Shown here: piece after piece, positions 17,556-25,827 of the stretch
Numbering within the stretch: the stretch's first letter is position 1
Layout: every line of letters starts with the position of its first letter
Assembly (NCBI RefSeq): GCF_042681745.1
Contig: NZ_JBHUGF010000011.1
Location: forward strand, 186,001-250,000
Direction of reading: 5' to 3'
DNA: 64,000 nucleotides
Source: Saccharibacillus nicotianae
Lineage (GTDB): Bacteria; Bacillota; Bacilli; Paenibacillales; Paenibacillaceae
Position numbers and translations under genes: made by a program
Notes under the pieces: generated by a model
Told to the model about the DNA's origin: nothing
The model's input: the letters and a program-made list of their open reading frames with translations, nothing else
The model's database searches: none

Positions 17556-17977
17556 TCAGGATAGGGAACGAATATCTTCTGGAGATAAACCGGTTGCTTT
17601 GGCAATAATCTCAATATCTAATCCAAGAGAAAGCATATTACGTGCCGTTTCTAACAGTGTTTGATGTTTCCCTTGTTCGATTCCTTTTTGAAAACCAGCT
17701 TCAACGCCACGACGCTCGCCTTCTGCCATTGCAGAATCGACAAGTGAAGCTTCGTCATGCAGAAATTTCTGACGGGCTTCATAACGCATACGTGCTTCGC
17801 GATCCTGACTCAAGAATTCAAGAGTAGTCATTGCTTTTTTTAATTCAGGTTCATTCATAGCTAGCACCTCCCAATGCGATGGATCAGTACCTTTAAGAAA
17901 TAATAACCAATTCACTAATGGACTGCCTTCTAGTGGAGTAGGCATCTGCTCTAACTTGGGCAGTTTAAGAAAGTGAA
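17556..17977 (-). pseudogene. C-terminal remnant of an Rpn/PD-(D/E)XK family transposase-nuclease
   Basis: The conceptual product contains the family segment DIEIHFLKLPKLEQMP, then SPLVNWLLFLKGTDPSHWEV, AMTTLEFLSQDREARMRYEA and the C-terminal GERRGVEAGFQKGIEQGK region. This corresponds to the last part of Rpn (recombination-promoting nuclease) proteins of about 280-300 residues. The N-terminal nuclease domain is absent: a stop codon lies in frame just upstream, and a 12-bp inverted repeat sits at the break. An ATG at 17945 could still give 129 residues, but without the catalytic part. A decayed copy is the simplest reading. Confidence 0.75.
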
Positions 17978-18000
17978 TTTCAATATCGTCTAGTAATGAA

Positions 18001-18036
18001 ATATGTAATTACATTTATTATAACGTAATTACATAT
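18001..18036. repeat. 12-bp perfect inverted repeat at the broken end of the Rpn fragment
   Basis: ATATGTAATTAC (18001-18012) and GTAATTACATAT (18025-18036) with a 12-nt spacer. Each arm contains the self-complementary core GTAATTAC. It marks the point where homology to the Rpn protein stops. Confidence 0.55.
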
Positions 18037-18206
18037 TTTTTATAAAGCGTTTTTACTGTATATAACTCGTATTTACGTATCTCAAAAGCAAAAAAATAAA
18101 TTATACGTATCTGATTTGGTTCATGATTGTATATCGTATATACTTATATAGAGATAGTTACAAGCAAAAAGTAATCATTATACAACAGAGATAGGAGTCA
18201 ACCTAC

Positions 18207-19313
18207 TTGTTAATGGGAATCATTATTTTTATTGTTTATAATCTCATTTTGCTGTATATGGGATGGAATGGTTGGGTATGGTTTGGACAGATTTTGCCAG
18301 ACCATCATTTTGTGAGATACATTTTTGTAGGGGTATTGATTGTATTGGCGTATTCGTTCTTTTTGAATTTCTGGGTACGTGAAAGTGTTTCGATTAAAAT
18401 TATTAGTGCTGTGTGGTTTATGGTGTTATATATTTTGATATTGTGGTTACCAGTCATGAATTTGGGTGTTCTCATTACTCGCTTTACGTCACTATCTCAA
18501 CATCTGGTGATTGTATGGGCGGGATGGACTACACTGCTTGTATTTGTCATTGTAGCGACTATAGGAATGTTCAATGCGTATAGTCCGGTGGTACGCAATT
18601 ATGATATTACGATCGATAAGCCAGTCACAGGCAAGTCTGATATGAAAGTAGTCATGGTATCCGATACCCATTTTGGCGTATTATCCAATGAATCGCATGC
18701 TAGACGAATGGTGAAAATGATCAATGAATTAAAACCCGATCTGGTACTTTTTCCAGGGGATGTGATCGATGATAATCTGCCGTACTTTGTGAAAACGAAT
18801 ATTCCGCAGATTCTCAAAGGGATCGAAGCCCCTGTGTACACATCTCTTGGGAATCATGATCGTTTTGAAAAAGGAATTAATCTGATTCAGGTGTTAGATG
18901 ATAGCGATCTGAATATTCTTTATGATGAATCGACAGTGCTCGATAACGGCATTACACTGGTCGGTCGTCAAGATTACAGCGATCGCCCACGCGCAGAATT
19001 AGCGAAATTATTAGAATCGGTCGATCACTCCAAGCCGATTATTGTGATGGATCATCAACCGTACGAATTAGATGTCGAGCAGAAATTAGGAACCGATCTT
19101 GTCGTCTCCGGTCATACGCATCGAGGGCAGGTTGCTCCGGCACATTTGATCACCAAACGTATTTATGAGAATGATTGGGGCTATTTGCAAAAAGGGCAAC
19201 TGCATTCGATCGTATCGTCAGGCTACGGATTCTGGGGAACACCGATGCGAATAGGTACACGTTCAGAGATCGTGGAGATCAATATTTCATTTCAACCACA
19301 AAGCGAATCATAA
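18207..19313 (+). CDS. Membrane-anchored metallophosphoesterase (calcineurin-like)
   Basis: 368 residues. About 120 N-terminal residues form four hydrophobic segments, followed by a calcineurin-type phosphoesterase domain. Its metal ligands are visible in order: SDTHFG (DxH), GDVIDD (GDxxD), LGNHDRF (GNHD), MDHQPYE and SGHTHRGQ (GHxH). This layout matches the YkuE/YaeI-like group of membrane phosphoesterases, some of which act on lipid-linked substrates; the substrate here is unknown. TTG start at 18207 with AGGAG 9 nt before it; the ATG two codons later is too far from the ribosome site. Confidence 0.9.
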   Translation: MLMGIIIFIVYNLILLYMGWNGWVWFGQILPDHHFVRYIFVGVLIVLAYSFFLNFWVRESVSIKIISAVWFMVLYILILWLPVMNLGVLITRFTSLSQHLVIVWAGWTTLLVFVIVATIGMFNAYSPVVRNYDITIDKPVTGKSDMKVVMVSDTHFGVLSNESHARRMVKMINELKPDLVLFPGDVIDDNLPYFVKTNIPQILKGIEAPVYTSLGNHDRFEKGINLIQVLDDSDLNILYDESTVLDNGITLVGRQDYSDRPRAELAKLLESVDHSKPIIVMDHQPYELDVEQKLGTDLVVSGHTHRGQVAPAHLITKRIYENDWGYLQKGQLHSIVSSGYGFWGTPMRIGTRSEIVEINISFQPQSES

Positions 19314-19358
19314 CTTGTAAGCCATTATAAGCTGTGGTATTTGAAGGTAGCTCTATTC

Positions 19359-19405
19359 AAAAAGAAGCACACACTCTGTCTACATAAGAGTGTGTGCTTC
19401 TTTTA
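19359..19405. terminator. Terminator after the metallophosphoesterase gene
   Basis: Stem AAAAGAAGCACACACTCT / AGAGTGTGTGCTTCTTTT with a 9-nt loop and T-runs. Confidence 0.85.
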
Positions 19406-19434
19406 TTTTTGTTCGGTTTCTTACTATCACTAAA

Positions 19435-19450
19435 ATGTAAACGTTAACAT
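19435..19450 (+). promoter_or_regulatory. cre site (CcpA operator) upstream of the pectate lyase gene
   Basis: ATGTAAACGTTAACAT matches the catabolite-responsive consensus TGWAANCGNTNWCA without mismatch. It lies about 130 bp before the pectate lyase start, within the promoter region. Carbon catabolite repression of the enzyme is the expected effect. Confidence 0.75.
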
Positions 19451-19578
19451 TAAAGGATCGATACTAAATTTATATTTCATTATTATCATATTCTTTATTT
19501 TTATATGGTAATTATTTACAAATAAAATTATGCTGATGCCAGGTTGTTATCTTACATTTGAAAGGTGGAATATCGTTT

Positions 19579-20550
19579 ATGAAAGTATGGAACAAGAAAT
19601 CAATGATGGCACTTTGTCTTGGCGTGGTTACTTCTTTGGCTTTAATGGCTCCTGCTTCAGCAGCACCTGATTTTGCTATCAAAGGATATGCAACAGTAAG
19701 CGGATCAACGACAGGTGGTACAGGAGGAACAACAGTTACAGTAAGTGATCTAGCTTCGCTAAAAAATTATGGTACCGCATCAGGTAAATATATTATCAAA
19801 GTAAATGGCGTGATTAATCTGAGCGGACAAGTCGATATTACGTCCAACAAAACAGTCGTCGGTGTAGGCAAAAATTCAGGCTTAACCGGTGGCGGCTTAC
19901 GTGTGAAGAACTCTAGCAATGTCATTATCCAAAACTTAAATATTTCCAAAGCTACCGGAACCGATGCTATTACGGTACAAGCTTCTAATCATGTATGGGT
20001 AGATCATAATGATCTATCGAGCGATCTGTCTCATGACAAAGATTATTATGATGGATTATTAGATATTTCTCATGGATCAGATTATGTAACAGCTTCCTGG
20101 AACAAATTCCATGATCATTTCAAAACATCGCTTGTTGGACATAGTGATAACAATGCCAGCGAAGACACAGGTAAATTCCATGTAACGTATCATCATAATT
20201 CGTTTGTAAATACCAATTCTCGCTTACCTTCTTTACGTTTTGGAACAGGGCATATCTACAACAACTATTATGAAAATGCAGAAACAGGTGTCAATTCACG
20301 TATCGGTGCTCAAGTACTGGTAGAAGGCAATTACTTTAACAATGTCAAAACTCCGATTATGACGACCAAAACAAAAGGAATCGACGGATATGTAGTAGAG
20401 CGCAACAATGTATATGTCAGCAGTGGCGCGAATACGATTGGACAAGTCGGAAGCTTAACAAGTGTACCTTACACATATAATCTCGACAGTGCTAATACAT
20501 TACAATCGACGATTGCTCAATATGGCGGTACAGGTGTAGTAAACCCGTAA
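19579..20550 (+). CDS. Secreted pectate lyase, polysaccharide lyase family 1
   Basis: 323 residues with a Sec signal peptide (basic MKVWNKK, hydrophobic core, cleavage after ASA). The mature part is a right-handed parallel beta-helix of PL1. It carries the vWiDH segment HVWVDHNDLSSD, the Ca-binding Asp cluster YYDGLLDISHGSDYVT, and NTNSRLPSLRFG with the catalytic Arg motif (RxPxxR). It cleaves polygalacturonate by Ca-dependent beta-elimination outside the cell, giving unsaturated oligomers that GH105-type enzymes can process. ATG 19579 follows AAAGGTGG by about 10 nt; an upstream in-frame TTG lacks a site. A perfect cre site lies upstream. Confidence 0.95.
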   Translation: MKVWNKKSMMALCLGVVTSLALMAPASAAPDFAIKGYATVSGSTTGGTGGTTVTVSDLASLKNYGTASGKYIIKVNGVINLSGQVDITSNKTVVGVGKNSGLTGGGLRVKNSSNVIIQNLNISKATGTDAITVQASNHVWVDHNDLSSDLSHDKDYYDGLLDISHGSDYVTASWNKFHDHFKTSLVGHSDNNASEDTGKFHVTYHHNSFVNTNSRLPSLRFGTGHIYNNYYENAETGVNSRIGAQVLVEGNYFNNVKTPIMTTKTKGIDGYVVERNNVYVSSGANTIGQVGSLTSVPYTYNLDSANTLQSTIAQYGGTGVVNP

Positions 20551-20592
20551 TCATGATGTATATCATCTGAAATGAAAAGATATCACAAAGCC

Positions 20593-20645
20593 AAAAGCTT
20601 CCTGTTCACACTACAAAGAATTGTAGATAAACAGGAAGCTTTTTT
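20593..20645. terminator. Bidirectional terminator between pectate lyase and the ABC permease
   Basis: AAAAGCTTCCTGTT / AACAGGAAGCTTTT stem with an inner CTACAA/TTGTAG stem, T-runs on both strands, between convergent genes. Confidence 0.85.
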
Positions 20646-20653
20646 ATTGCTTA

Positions 20654-22546
20654 TTAACGCAAAGCTGATTTTACTTGTCCGATATAAAAGTGACGTACAA
20701 TAAAGAAATAAATCATCTGGATTAGTAAAAATATACCTAATACAATGCTGGATTCTTTAAATAATAAAAATCGGAACATATTAGACAGGGTAGTCAAAGC
20801 TATAGCTCCATGAATTAGAGCCACAACAATAGGAGCGAAGAATAGCAATGCGATCTGCCAATTTAATACTTTATTTAGTTCTTTGGTAGTTAACCCTAAT
20901 TTAGAGATCGCTTTGAACTTCTGCTTATCTTCTTCCAGATCACTGTATAGGCGGAAGTACAAGAAGCTTCCGGCAGAGACAAAAAATACAATGCCGATAA
21001 ATAAACCCATAAAGAGCGGTAATCCAAATTCTTGTTTTTGGCTATATAGTTCATAATCTTTAGCAAAAAAGATGTAATTCTCTTGATGAGGTTTGACCGA
21101 TTGTTGAATGTCTTTAGCTAATTGAATAGAAATAGAAGAATCTATCGTTCCATTCCACACATCTATTTGGTCGGTTGTTTTGGGGTGTTGCAGTTTTCCA
21201 TAAAATAGATCAGGTACAACGATATATTCACTTAACGTTGGAATCACTTGCGAGAACGTAGCTTGAGAAGAAGTTTGAATCGACAGCCCTTTTTCTAAAG
21301 TGATCTTTTGGTTGATTAGCTTATCTTCAGAACGTTCTCTAGTTGTCGATGTTTTTCGAACAGCCGCTTGTTGATCCGGTAACGTTATAATAGGCTCGCC
21401 TGCTAGAGTAGCGAACCGATTATAATCGGATAAACGAACCACACTAACTCTATTGTTAGACTCAGGAATGTTATAACGTAATACTTGTACATCAGCAGGT
21501 GTAAGGTCGATAGCGTATTTTTTCAACGTATCGTTAATATACTGAATATTTTGTGCTCGTTTAGTGTCTTTGGCCATAGACAAATAAGTGATCGGATAAG
21601 CACTATACGATGTTGTGTTAGCGATGATTACAGATTGTAAGCCATATAATGTACCAATAGCACAGAATGAGACGGTCGACACAATCGCGACAAGGAAAAA
21701 AGTACGAGCATTGTCTTTCATTCGATAAGCGAGATCAGACAGTAATAACATATTGGTTTTGTACCAGAAAAAAGATTTGCGTGCTTTGAGGCGATGAATA
21801 ATATATACACTCAATTGTGTAAATAACAGATATGTTCCGATACTTACCATAATAATAATCGGCACTAATAAATAAATCGCCTGATCCCCCGAGACACTTA
21901 ACGAGATGATGTAACTGCTCCCAATCAGAAGGATTACAATGAGTGATAACCAGATCGATGCTTTAGGTTCTTTTTTAGCTGTCCGATTGCTTTTGATTAA
22001 TGTAATTAATTTGCGCTGACGTAGAATAGCTGTGATAAATAAAGAGATCAAAACAAACAGAATCATAAATGAAATAAAAGTGATGATTATGGCTTGCAGA
22101 GGGAAATAAAAAGATAATTTTTCATCTAATACGATTATTCGTTCACCTATCAGTAAAATTAATTTGGCAAACACAAGCCCTAGTCCAATTCCACCCAAAG
22201 TTGAAGCAAATCCAATAATCATATTTTCTAAAAAAACCATCTGGCGTAATTGTCCTGTAGACATTCCTTGCATCAACAATAATCCAAATTCTTTTTGCCT
22301 TGATCGCAAAAACGAACTCATCGAATACAGTACAAAAAAGAATGAAAATACATAGATTATCCATTTGGCAGTAGATAATGCAGTCGCTGCATTTTGATTA
22401 ATTTCATTACTATGTAATGCAGGATGATAAGCAAAGATTGAAAAGGTGAAAAAGACCATAACAGTAAACATACTGCTCAAAAAATAAGCGGCATACAAGC
22501 GCTTATTACGGGCGACATTGTTATACGCGAATTGACGAAATGTCAT
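20654..22546 (-). CDS. BceB/YxdM-type ABC transporter permease (antimicrobial peptide detoxification)
   Basis: 630 residues, ten predicted transmembrane segments with an extracytoplasmic domain of about 200 residues between TM7 and TM8, the layout unique to BceB-like permeases. The N-terminus MTFRQFAYNNVARNKRLYAA and the SRQKEFGLLLMQGMS motif are typical of the family. With the ATPase it forms a peptide-antibiotic transporter that also serves as the co-sensor for the intramembrane-sensing kinase. Its start overlaps the ATPase gene by 26 bp. The closest described arrangement is YxdLM/YxeA of B. subtilis. Confidence 0.93.
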   Translation of the reverse strand: MTFRQFAYNNVARNKRLYAAYFLSSMFTVMVFFTFSIFAYHPALHSNEINQNAATALSTAKWIIYVFSFFFVLYSMSSFLRSRQKEFGLLLMQGMSTGQLRQMVFLENMIIGFASTLGGIGLGLVFAKLILLIGERIIVLDEKLSFYFPLQAIIITFISFMILFVLISLFITAILRQRKLITLIKSNRTAKKEPKASIWLSLIVILLIGSSYIISLSVSGDQAIYLLVPIIIMVSIGTYLLFTQLSVYIIHRLKARKSFFWYKTNMLLLSDLAYRMKDNARTFFLVAIVSTVSFCAIGTLYGLQSVIIANTTSYSAYPITYLSMAKDTKRAQNIQYINDTLKKYAIDLTPADVQVLRYNIPESNNRVSVVRLSDYNRFATLAGEPIITLPDQQAAVRKTSTTRERSEDKLINQKITLEKGLSIQTSSQATFSQVIPTLSEYIVVPDLFYGKLQHPKTTDQIDVWNGTIDSSISIQLAKDIQQSVKPHQENYIFFAKDYELYSQKQEFGLPLFMGLFIGIVFFVSAGSFLYFRLYSDLEEDKQKFKAISKLGLTTKELNKVLNWQIALLFFAPIVVALIHGAIALTTLSNMFRFLLFKESSIVLGIFLLIQMIYFFIVRHFYIGQVKSALR

Positions 22547-23285
22547 TAGCGTGACCCCCTAGCAGTGACAAGGTATCAATAATCTTTTGGAAAAAAGTCT
22601 GGCGATGTTCGCCACGATGAATCTCAGTATACAATTTGCCATCTCGTATAAAAATAACACGCTGACAGTAACTAGCTGCCAAAGCATCATGAGTAACCAG
22701 CATCATCGTTGTCTGTTGCTCTTGATTGATCTTTTCCAGTAGTTCCATCACATCACGAGCAGACTTGGAATCTAGGTTCCCCGTAGGTTCGTCAGCCAGT
22801 AAAAGATGCGGATTATGAATCATTGCGCGTGCAACAGCAGCACGTTGAGCTTGTCCACCTGAGATTTCATACGTGCGTTTGTTCATAATAGCGGAGATAC
22901 CTAATTTTTCGGCGATCGCTGCTGCTTTGTTTTTCATTTCCCTAACTTTAGCACCGTCGAGTGTAAGTGGTAGAACAATATTTTCTTCGATAGTTAATGT
23001 ATGCAATAGATTGAAGTCTTGAAATACAAATCCCAGTTCACGTCTTCGAAACTTGGCTAGTTCATTTTTGTTCAATCGATTAACATTACGGTTATGGATC
23101 AAAATTTCTCCATTTGTTGGTTCATCGATGGTAGCAATCATATTCAGTAAAGTAGTTTTACCACTTCCTGAAGGCCCCATAATTCCGACAAATTCACCAT
23201 CTTCTATCGTAAATTGAATATTAGAGAGCGCTTGATACGCTATTTTGCCTTCGTATATTTTGCTGACTTGATTGACTTCTAGCAT
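22521..23285 (-). CDS. BceA/YxdL-type ABC transporter ATP-binding protein
   Basis: 254 residues, a single nucleotide-binding domain of the MacB/BceA group. Walker A GPSGSGKTTLLN, Q-loop in GFVFQDFNLLHT, signature YEISGGQAQRAAVARA (the SGGQ), Walker B LLLADEPTGNLDS and the H-loop MLVTHD are all present. It powers the adjacent permease. A response-regulator box lies at 23372-23387, with a GATAGT -10-like element 18 bp downstream of it, so the transporter genes have their own inducible promoter separate from the two-component genes. Confidence 0.95.
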   Translation of the reverse strand: MLEVNQVSKIYEGKIAYQALSNIQFTIEDGEFVGIMGPSGSGKTTLLNMIATIDEPTNGEILIHNRNVNRLNKNELAKFRRRELGFVFQDFNLLHTLTIEENIVLPLTLDGAKVREMKNKAAAIAEKLGISAIMNKRTYEISGGQAQRAAVARAMIHNPHLLLADEPTGNLDSKSARDVMELLEKINQEQQTTMMLVTHDALAASYCQRVIFIRDGKLYTEIHRGEHRQTFFQKIIDTLSLLGGHANDISSIRV

Positions 23286-23371
23286 GTTAATCTTCCTCCT
23301 CGGTGATTGATTATATACGTTTAGTATAGATAGAACATGGAAGAGGAACTATCGATTTCTCTTTCAATCAC

Positions 23372-23387
23372 CTTACAGCGATGTAAG
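23372..23387 (-). promoter_or_regulatory. Response-regulator binding box of the ABC transporter promoter
   Basis: CTTACAGCGATGTAAG fits the TNACA-N4-TGTAA box of Bce-type regulators. On the minus strand it is followed after 18 bp by GATAGT, a plausible -10, in the same layout as the box at 25731-25746. It abuts the stop codon of the kinase gene. Confidence 0.75.
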
Positions 23388-24383
23388 CTAGTCTTTACGT
23401 TGATAAGATGGGAAGATAATACGTACGGTCGTCCCTATCCCTACAGTCGATTCTAGCTCTAACTGATGATCCAGACGTTGAGCCGCTTCACGAGTCAAAT
23501 ATAACCCCATTCCTGTTGATTCACGAAACCGTCGTCCATTTTCGCCAGTAAAAAAAGGTTCGAATACGCGTTTGATATCAGAAGCAGGGATACCGACACC
23601 TTGATCTTGTACTTCTACAACAGCTTGATGATGTTGAGTATAGGAAGAAATGATTACTTTATGATGAGTATGGGCAGAATATTTGACAGCATTAATAACC
23701 AGTTGAGACAACATAAAAAATAGCCATTTTGGATCGGACTCTGTCCATAGATTGCCATCTTTGATCTGCACATCAGGATAGACTTGATTATGAATAAATA
23801 AACGCCTATGCTCTTGTACTACTTCGTGAATCACTTCGGATAAAGAGATCATTCGAATATGGAAATCCTGTTCAAATGTTCGTAATCTCGCCATATACAA
23901 AATCGTATTTAACCCTGAACTCATTCGTTCTAATTCTTCGCGAATACTGGCAAATTCAGGTTCATCGATATCCTGTACTGTCAGTTCGATGACTGATAAA
24001 GGTGTTTTCATCTGATGTACCCACTGATTCATAAATGTTAAATGTTCTTGCTGTTGCTGTTGGATTGCAGCAAGCTGTTGCTGGTAATGACGATACTGCT
24101 GACGCAACAATCGCTCTAACGCTTCTGCAACAGGTGCTTGATCCAATCGTTGTATCGATTCATCTAACGATCGTAAAGGTTCTTGTAGTCGGCGGTAATA
24201 TTGACGACGACTGTAATACTGGTATCCCAAATACCCGCTTAACAAAAACAAACCTAACATAATCGAATATAACGCAGGCCCTGTATGTCGATATCCATCT
24301 AACCAGTAAATGCACATCACAGCACTAAATTGAACAATTTGAATCACGATCAACAACAGATGTTCTTTGAGAAAAAGCTTCAT
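23388..24383 (-). CDS. Intramembrane-sensing histidine kinase (BceS/YxdK type)
   Basis: 331 residues. Two N-terminal transmembrane helices with almost no extracytoplasmic loop mark it as an intramembrane-sensing kinase, which relies on the ABC transporter to detect its peptide. The phosphoacceptor His lies in QWVHQMKTPLSVIEL. The N-box QLVINAVKYS, the G1 box VEVQDQGVGIP and the G2 segment GMGLYLTREA follow. It overlaps the regulator gene by 4 bp and is co-transcribed with it. Confidence 0.94.
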   Translation of the reverse strand: MKLFLKEHLLLIVIQIVQFSAVMCIYWLDGYRHTGPALYSIMLGLFLLSGYLGYQYYSRRQYYRRLQEPLRSLDESIQRLDQAPVAEALERLLRQQYRHYQQQLAAIQQQQQEHLTFMNQWVHQMKTPLSVIELTVQDIDEPEFASIREELERMSSGLNTILYMARLRTFEQDFHIRMISLSEVIHEVVQEHRRLFIHNQVYPDVQIKDGNLWTESDPKWLFFMLSQLVINAVKYSAHTHHKVIISSYTQHHQAVVEVQDQGVGIPASDIKRVFEPFFTGENGRRFRESTGMGLYLTREAAQRLDHQLELESTVGIGTTVRIIFPSYQRKD

Positions 24384-25087
24384 AATGCAGTATCCTCACT
24401 CCATGAGACATGTAGACGATACCCGATACCTCGTACCGTTTCTAAAGCGTCTATTAATCCGAGGTCTAGAAATTTTTTGCGTACACGGGTGATATTGACA
24501 TTCAGTGTATTTTCATCGACATAGGTCTGGTCATCCCATAGCTTTTCAAGTAATGCTTCCCGGCTAGCGACACGTGGATATCGTTCGATCAGACTTTCAA
24601 TAATATCGGCTTCTTTTTTCGTTAATAATACGCTCTGATTGTTGTAATGTAGTTCAAGCCGTTCCGGGTATAAGGACAGCCCTTCTTTGTGCCAAATCAA
24701 TTCTTCATGCTTAGACGCATATTCACCATACGCACGCCTTAAATGGCTGCGAATCTTCGCCATGACGATGCCATAGTCAAATGGCTTGGTAATATAGTCG
24801 TCGGCTCCATTTTCAAGTGCCATGATCTGATCCATTTCACCTGCACGCGCCGAAATAAAGATCACCGGACAGATCGAATGTGCACGAATCTGTCTGCACC
24901 AGTAATATCCATCATAGCTAGGAAGATTCACATCCAGCAGAACCAGATCAGGTTGCTCTTGTTGAAATTGTTGTAGCACATGTTCGAAGTCTGTGGTTAC
25001 AATAACATGGTAGCCATATTTCACAATATACGATTGTAGTAACTCAGCAATCTTACGATCATCTTCCACAATCAAAATGGTCTGCAT
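24380..25087 (-). CDS. OmpR-family response regulator (BceR/YxdJ type)
   Basis: 235 residues: receiver domain with the acidic pocket (VEDDRK), phospho-acceptor Asp in LVLLDVNLPSYDG, Thr/Ser in VIFISAR and Lys in DYITKPFD, then a winged-helix DNA-binding domain (LTKKEADIIESLI, RVRKKF, VRGIGYRL). It is expected to bind the two boxes at 23372-23387 and 25731-25746 and switch on the transporter and yxeA-like genes when the kinase is active. Confidence 0.95.
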   Translation of the reverse strand: MQTILIVEDDRKIAELLQSYIVKYGYHVIVTTDFEHVLQQFQQEQPDLVLLDVNLPSYDGYYWCRQIRAHSICPVIFISARAGEMDQIMALENGADDYITKPFDYGIVMAKIRSHLRRAYGEYASKHEELIWHKEGLSLYPERLELHYNNQSVLLTKKEADIIESLIERYPRVASREALLEKLWDDQTYVDENTLNVNITRVRKKFLDLGLIDALETVRGIGYRLHVSWSEDTAL

Positions 25088-25275
25088 ATTTATTTGCTCC
25101 TTACATTAATGTTCTAATTTGTTTTTCATATCACAAAGAACTCTATTCTGTTCCATGTTATCGCAAATAGAAGCAGAAAGAGAGTCCTTTTTTTGGTGAT
25201 ATAGAGTATTGAAATCTCAGGTGGTTAAAATATATTTGAAGTATTTATCGGGTAGTTGTTGTATTAAATTTACTA

Positions 25276-25647
25276 TTAACGATGTAGATGTTTCTGTGCC
25301 AAAGCTGGAATCTGTGGATAGGAGATTTCCTGATAAGATAGCACTTCTTTATTTTTGAGGATCAATTGTAGATAAGCACCTTCACGTAATGGATGTAAAC
25401 CGAAAAATGTAATCGTTTGAGCGTTTCCTTTGTCATCCCATGCGGGTAATGTGTATTCGGTAGTGCTCTCTGATGAAGAATCGTTGGTAGAATATGAGTG
25501 ATGAATCTGTACATAATAATGTTGCTTAGGTATCAACGGGTTGAGCTTGGCAAGATCACGTTCAGTTAATTGACTGGCTAATGTGATCACAAGCAATATA
25601 AAGATTGTAAGTACAAATAGTAAAAGCTTGGTTCCGTTACGCATCAT
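25276..25647 (-). CDS. yxeA: YxeA family protein (DUF1093)
   Basis: Small exported protein of the YxeA/DUF1093 family. An N-terminal hydrophobic helix (TKLLLFVLTIFILLVITLA) is followed by a beta-rich domain of about 90 residues with the family core KQHYYVQIH, TLPAWDDKGNAQTITFFG and LREGAYLQLILKN. In B. subtilis yxeA ends the yxdJKLM operon; here it is upstream of the regulator gene with its own response-regulator box. AAAGGA at 25654-25659 is followed by three consecutive ATGs (25650, 25647, 25644); the middle one gives the best spacing, so the longer frame from 25662 was not used. Molecular role unknown. Confidence 0.82.
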   Translation of the reverse strand: MMRNGTKLLLFVLTIFILLVITLASQLTERDLAKLNPLIPKQHYYVQIHHSYSTNDSSSESTTEYTLPAWDDKGNAQTITFFGLHPLREGAYLQLILKNKEVLSYQEISYPQIPALAQKHLHR

Positions 25648-25730
25648 CATGGTTCCTTTCATAAAGCGATCTTACGATCTACTTTACTAACCAACTAGCT
25701 ATGGAGACTATCGATTTGGCTTACGTCTAC

Positions 25731-25746
25731 CTTACAGCATTGTAAG
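25731..25746 (-). promoter_or_regulatory. Response-regulator binding box upstream of the yxeA-like gene
   Basis: CTTACAGCATTGTAAG, a near copy of the box at 23372-23387. On the minus strand it is followed after 18 bp by GATAGT. The shared ATCGAT/GATAGT context at identical spacing supports a common regulator. Confidence 0.75.
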
Positions 25747-25827
25747 TTGATTTATCGTACACAATCGATATGCTAAAAAAGAAGTTTGAATGATAGAAAT
25801 GGAACATAGACAACAGGAGGAAGATAC

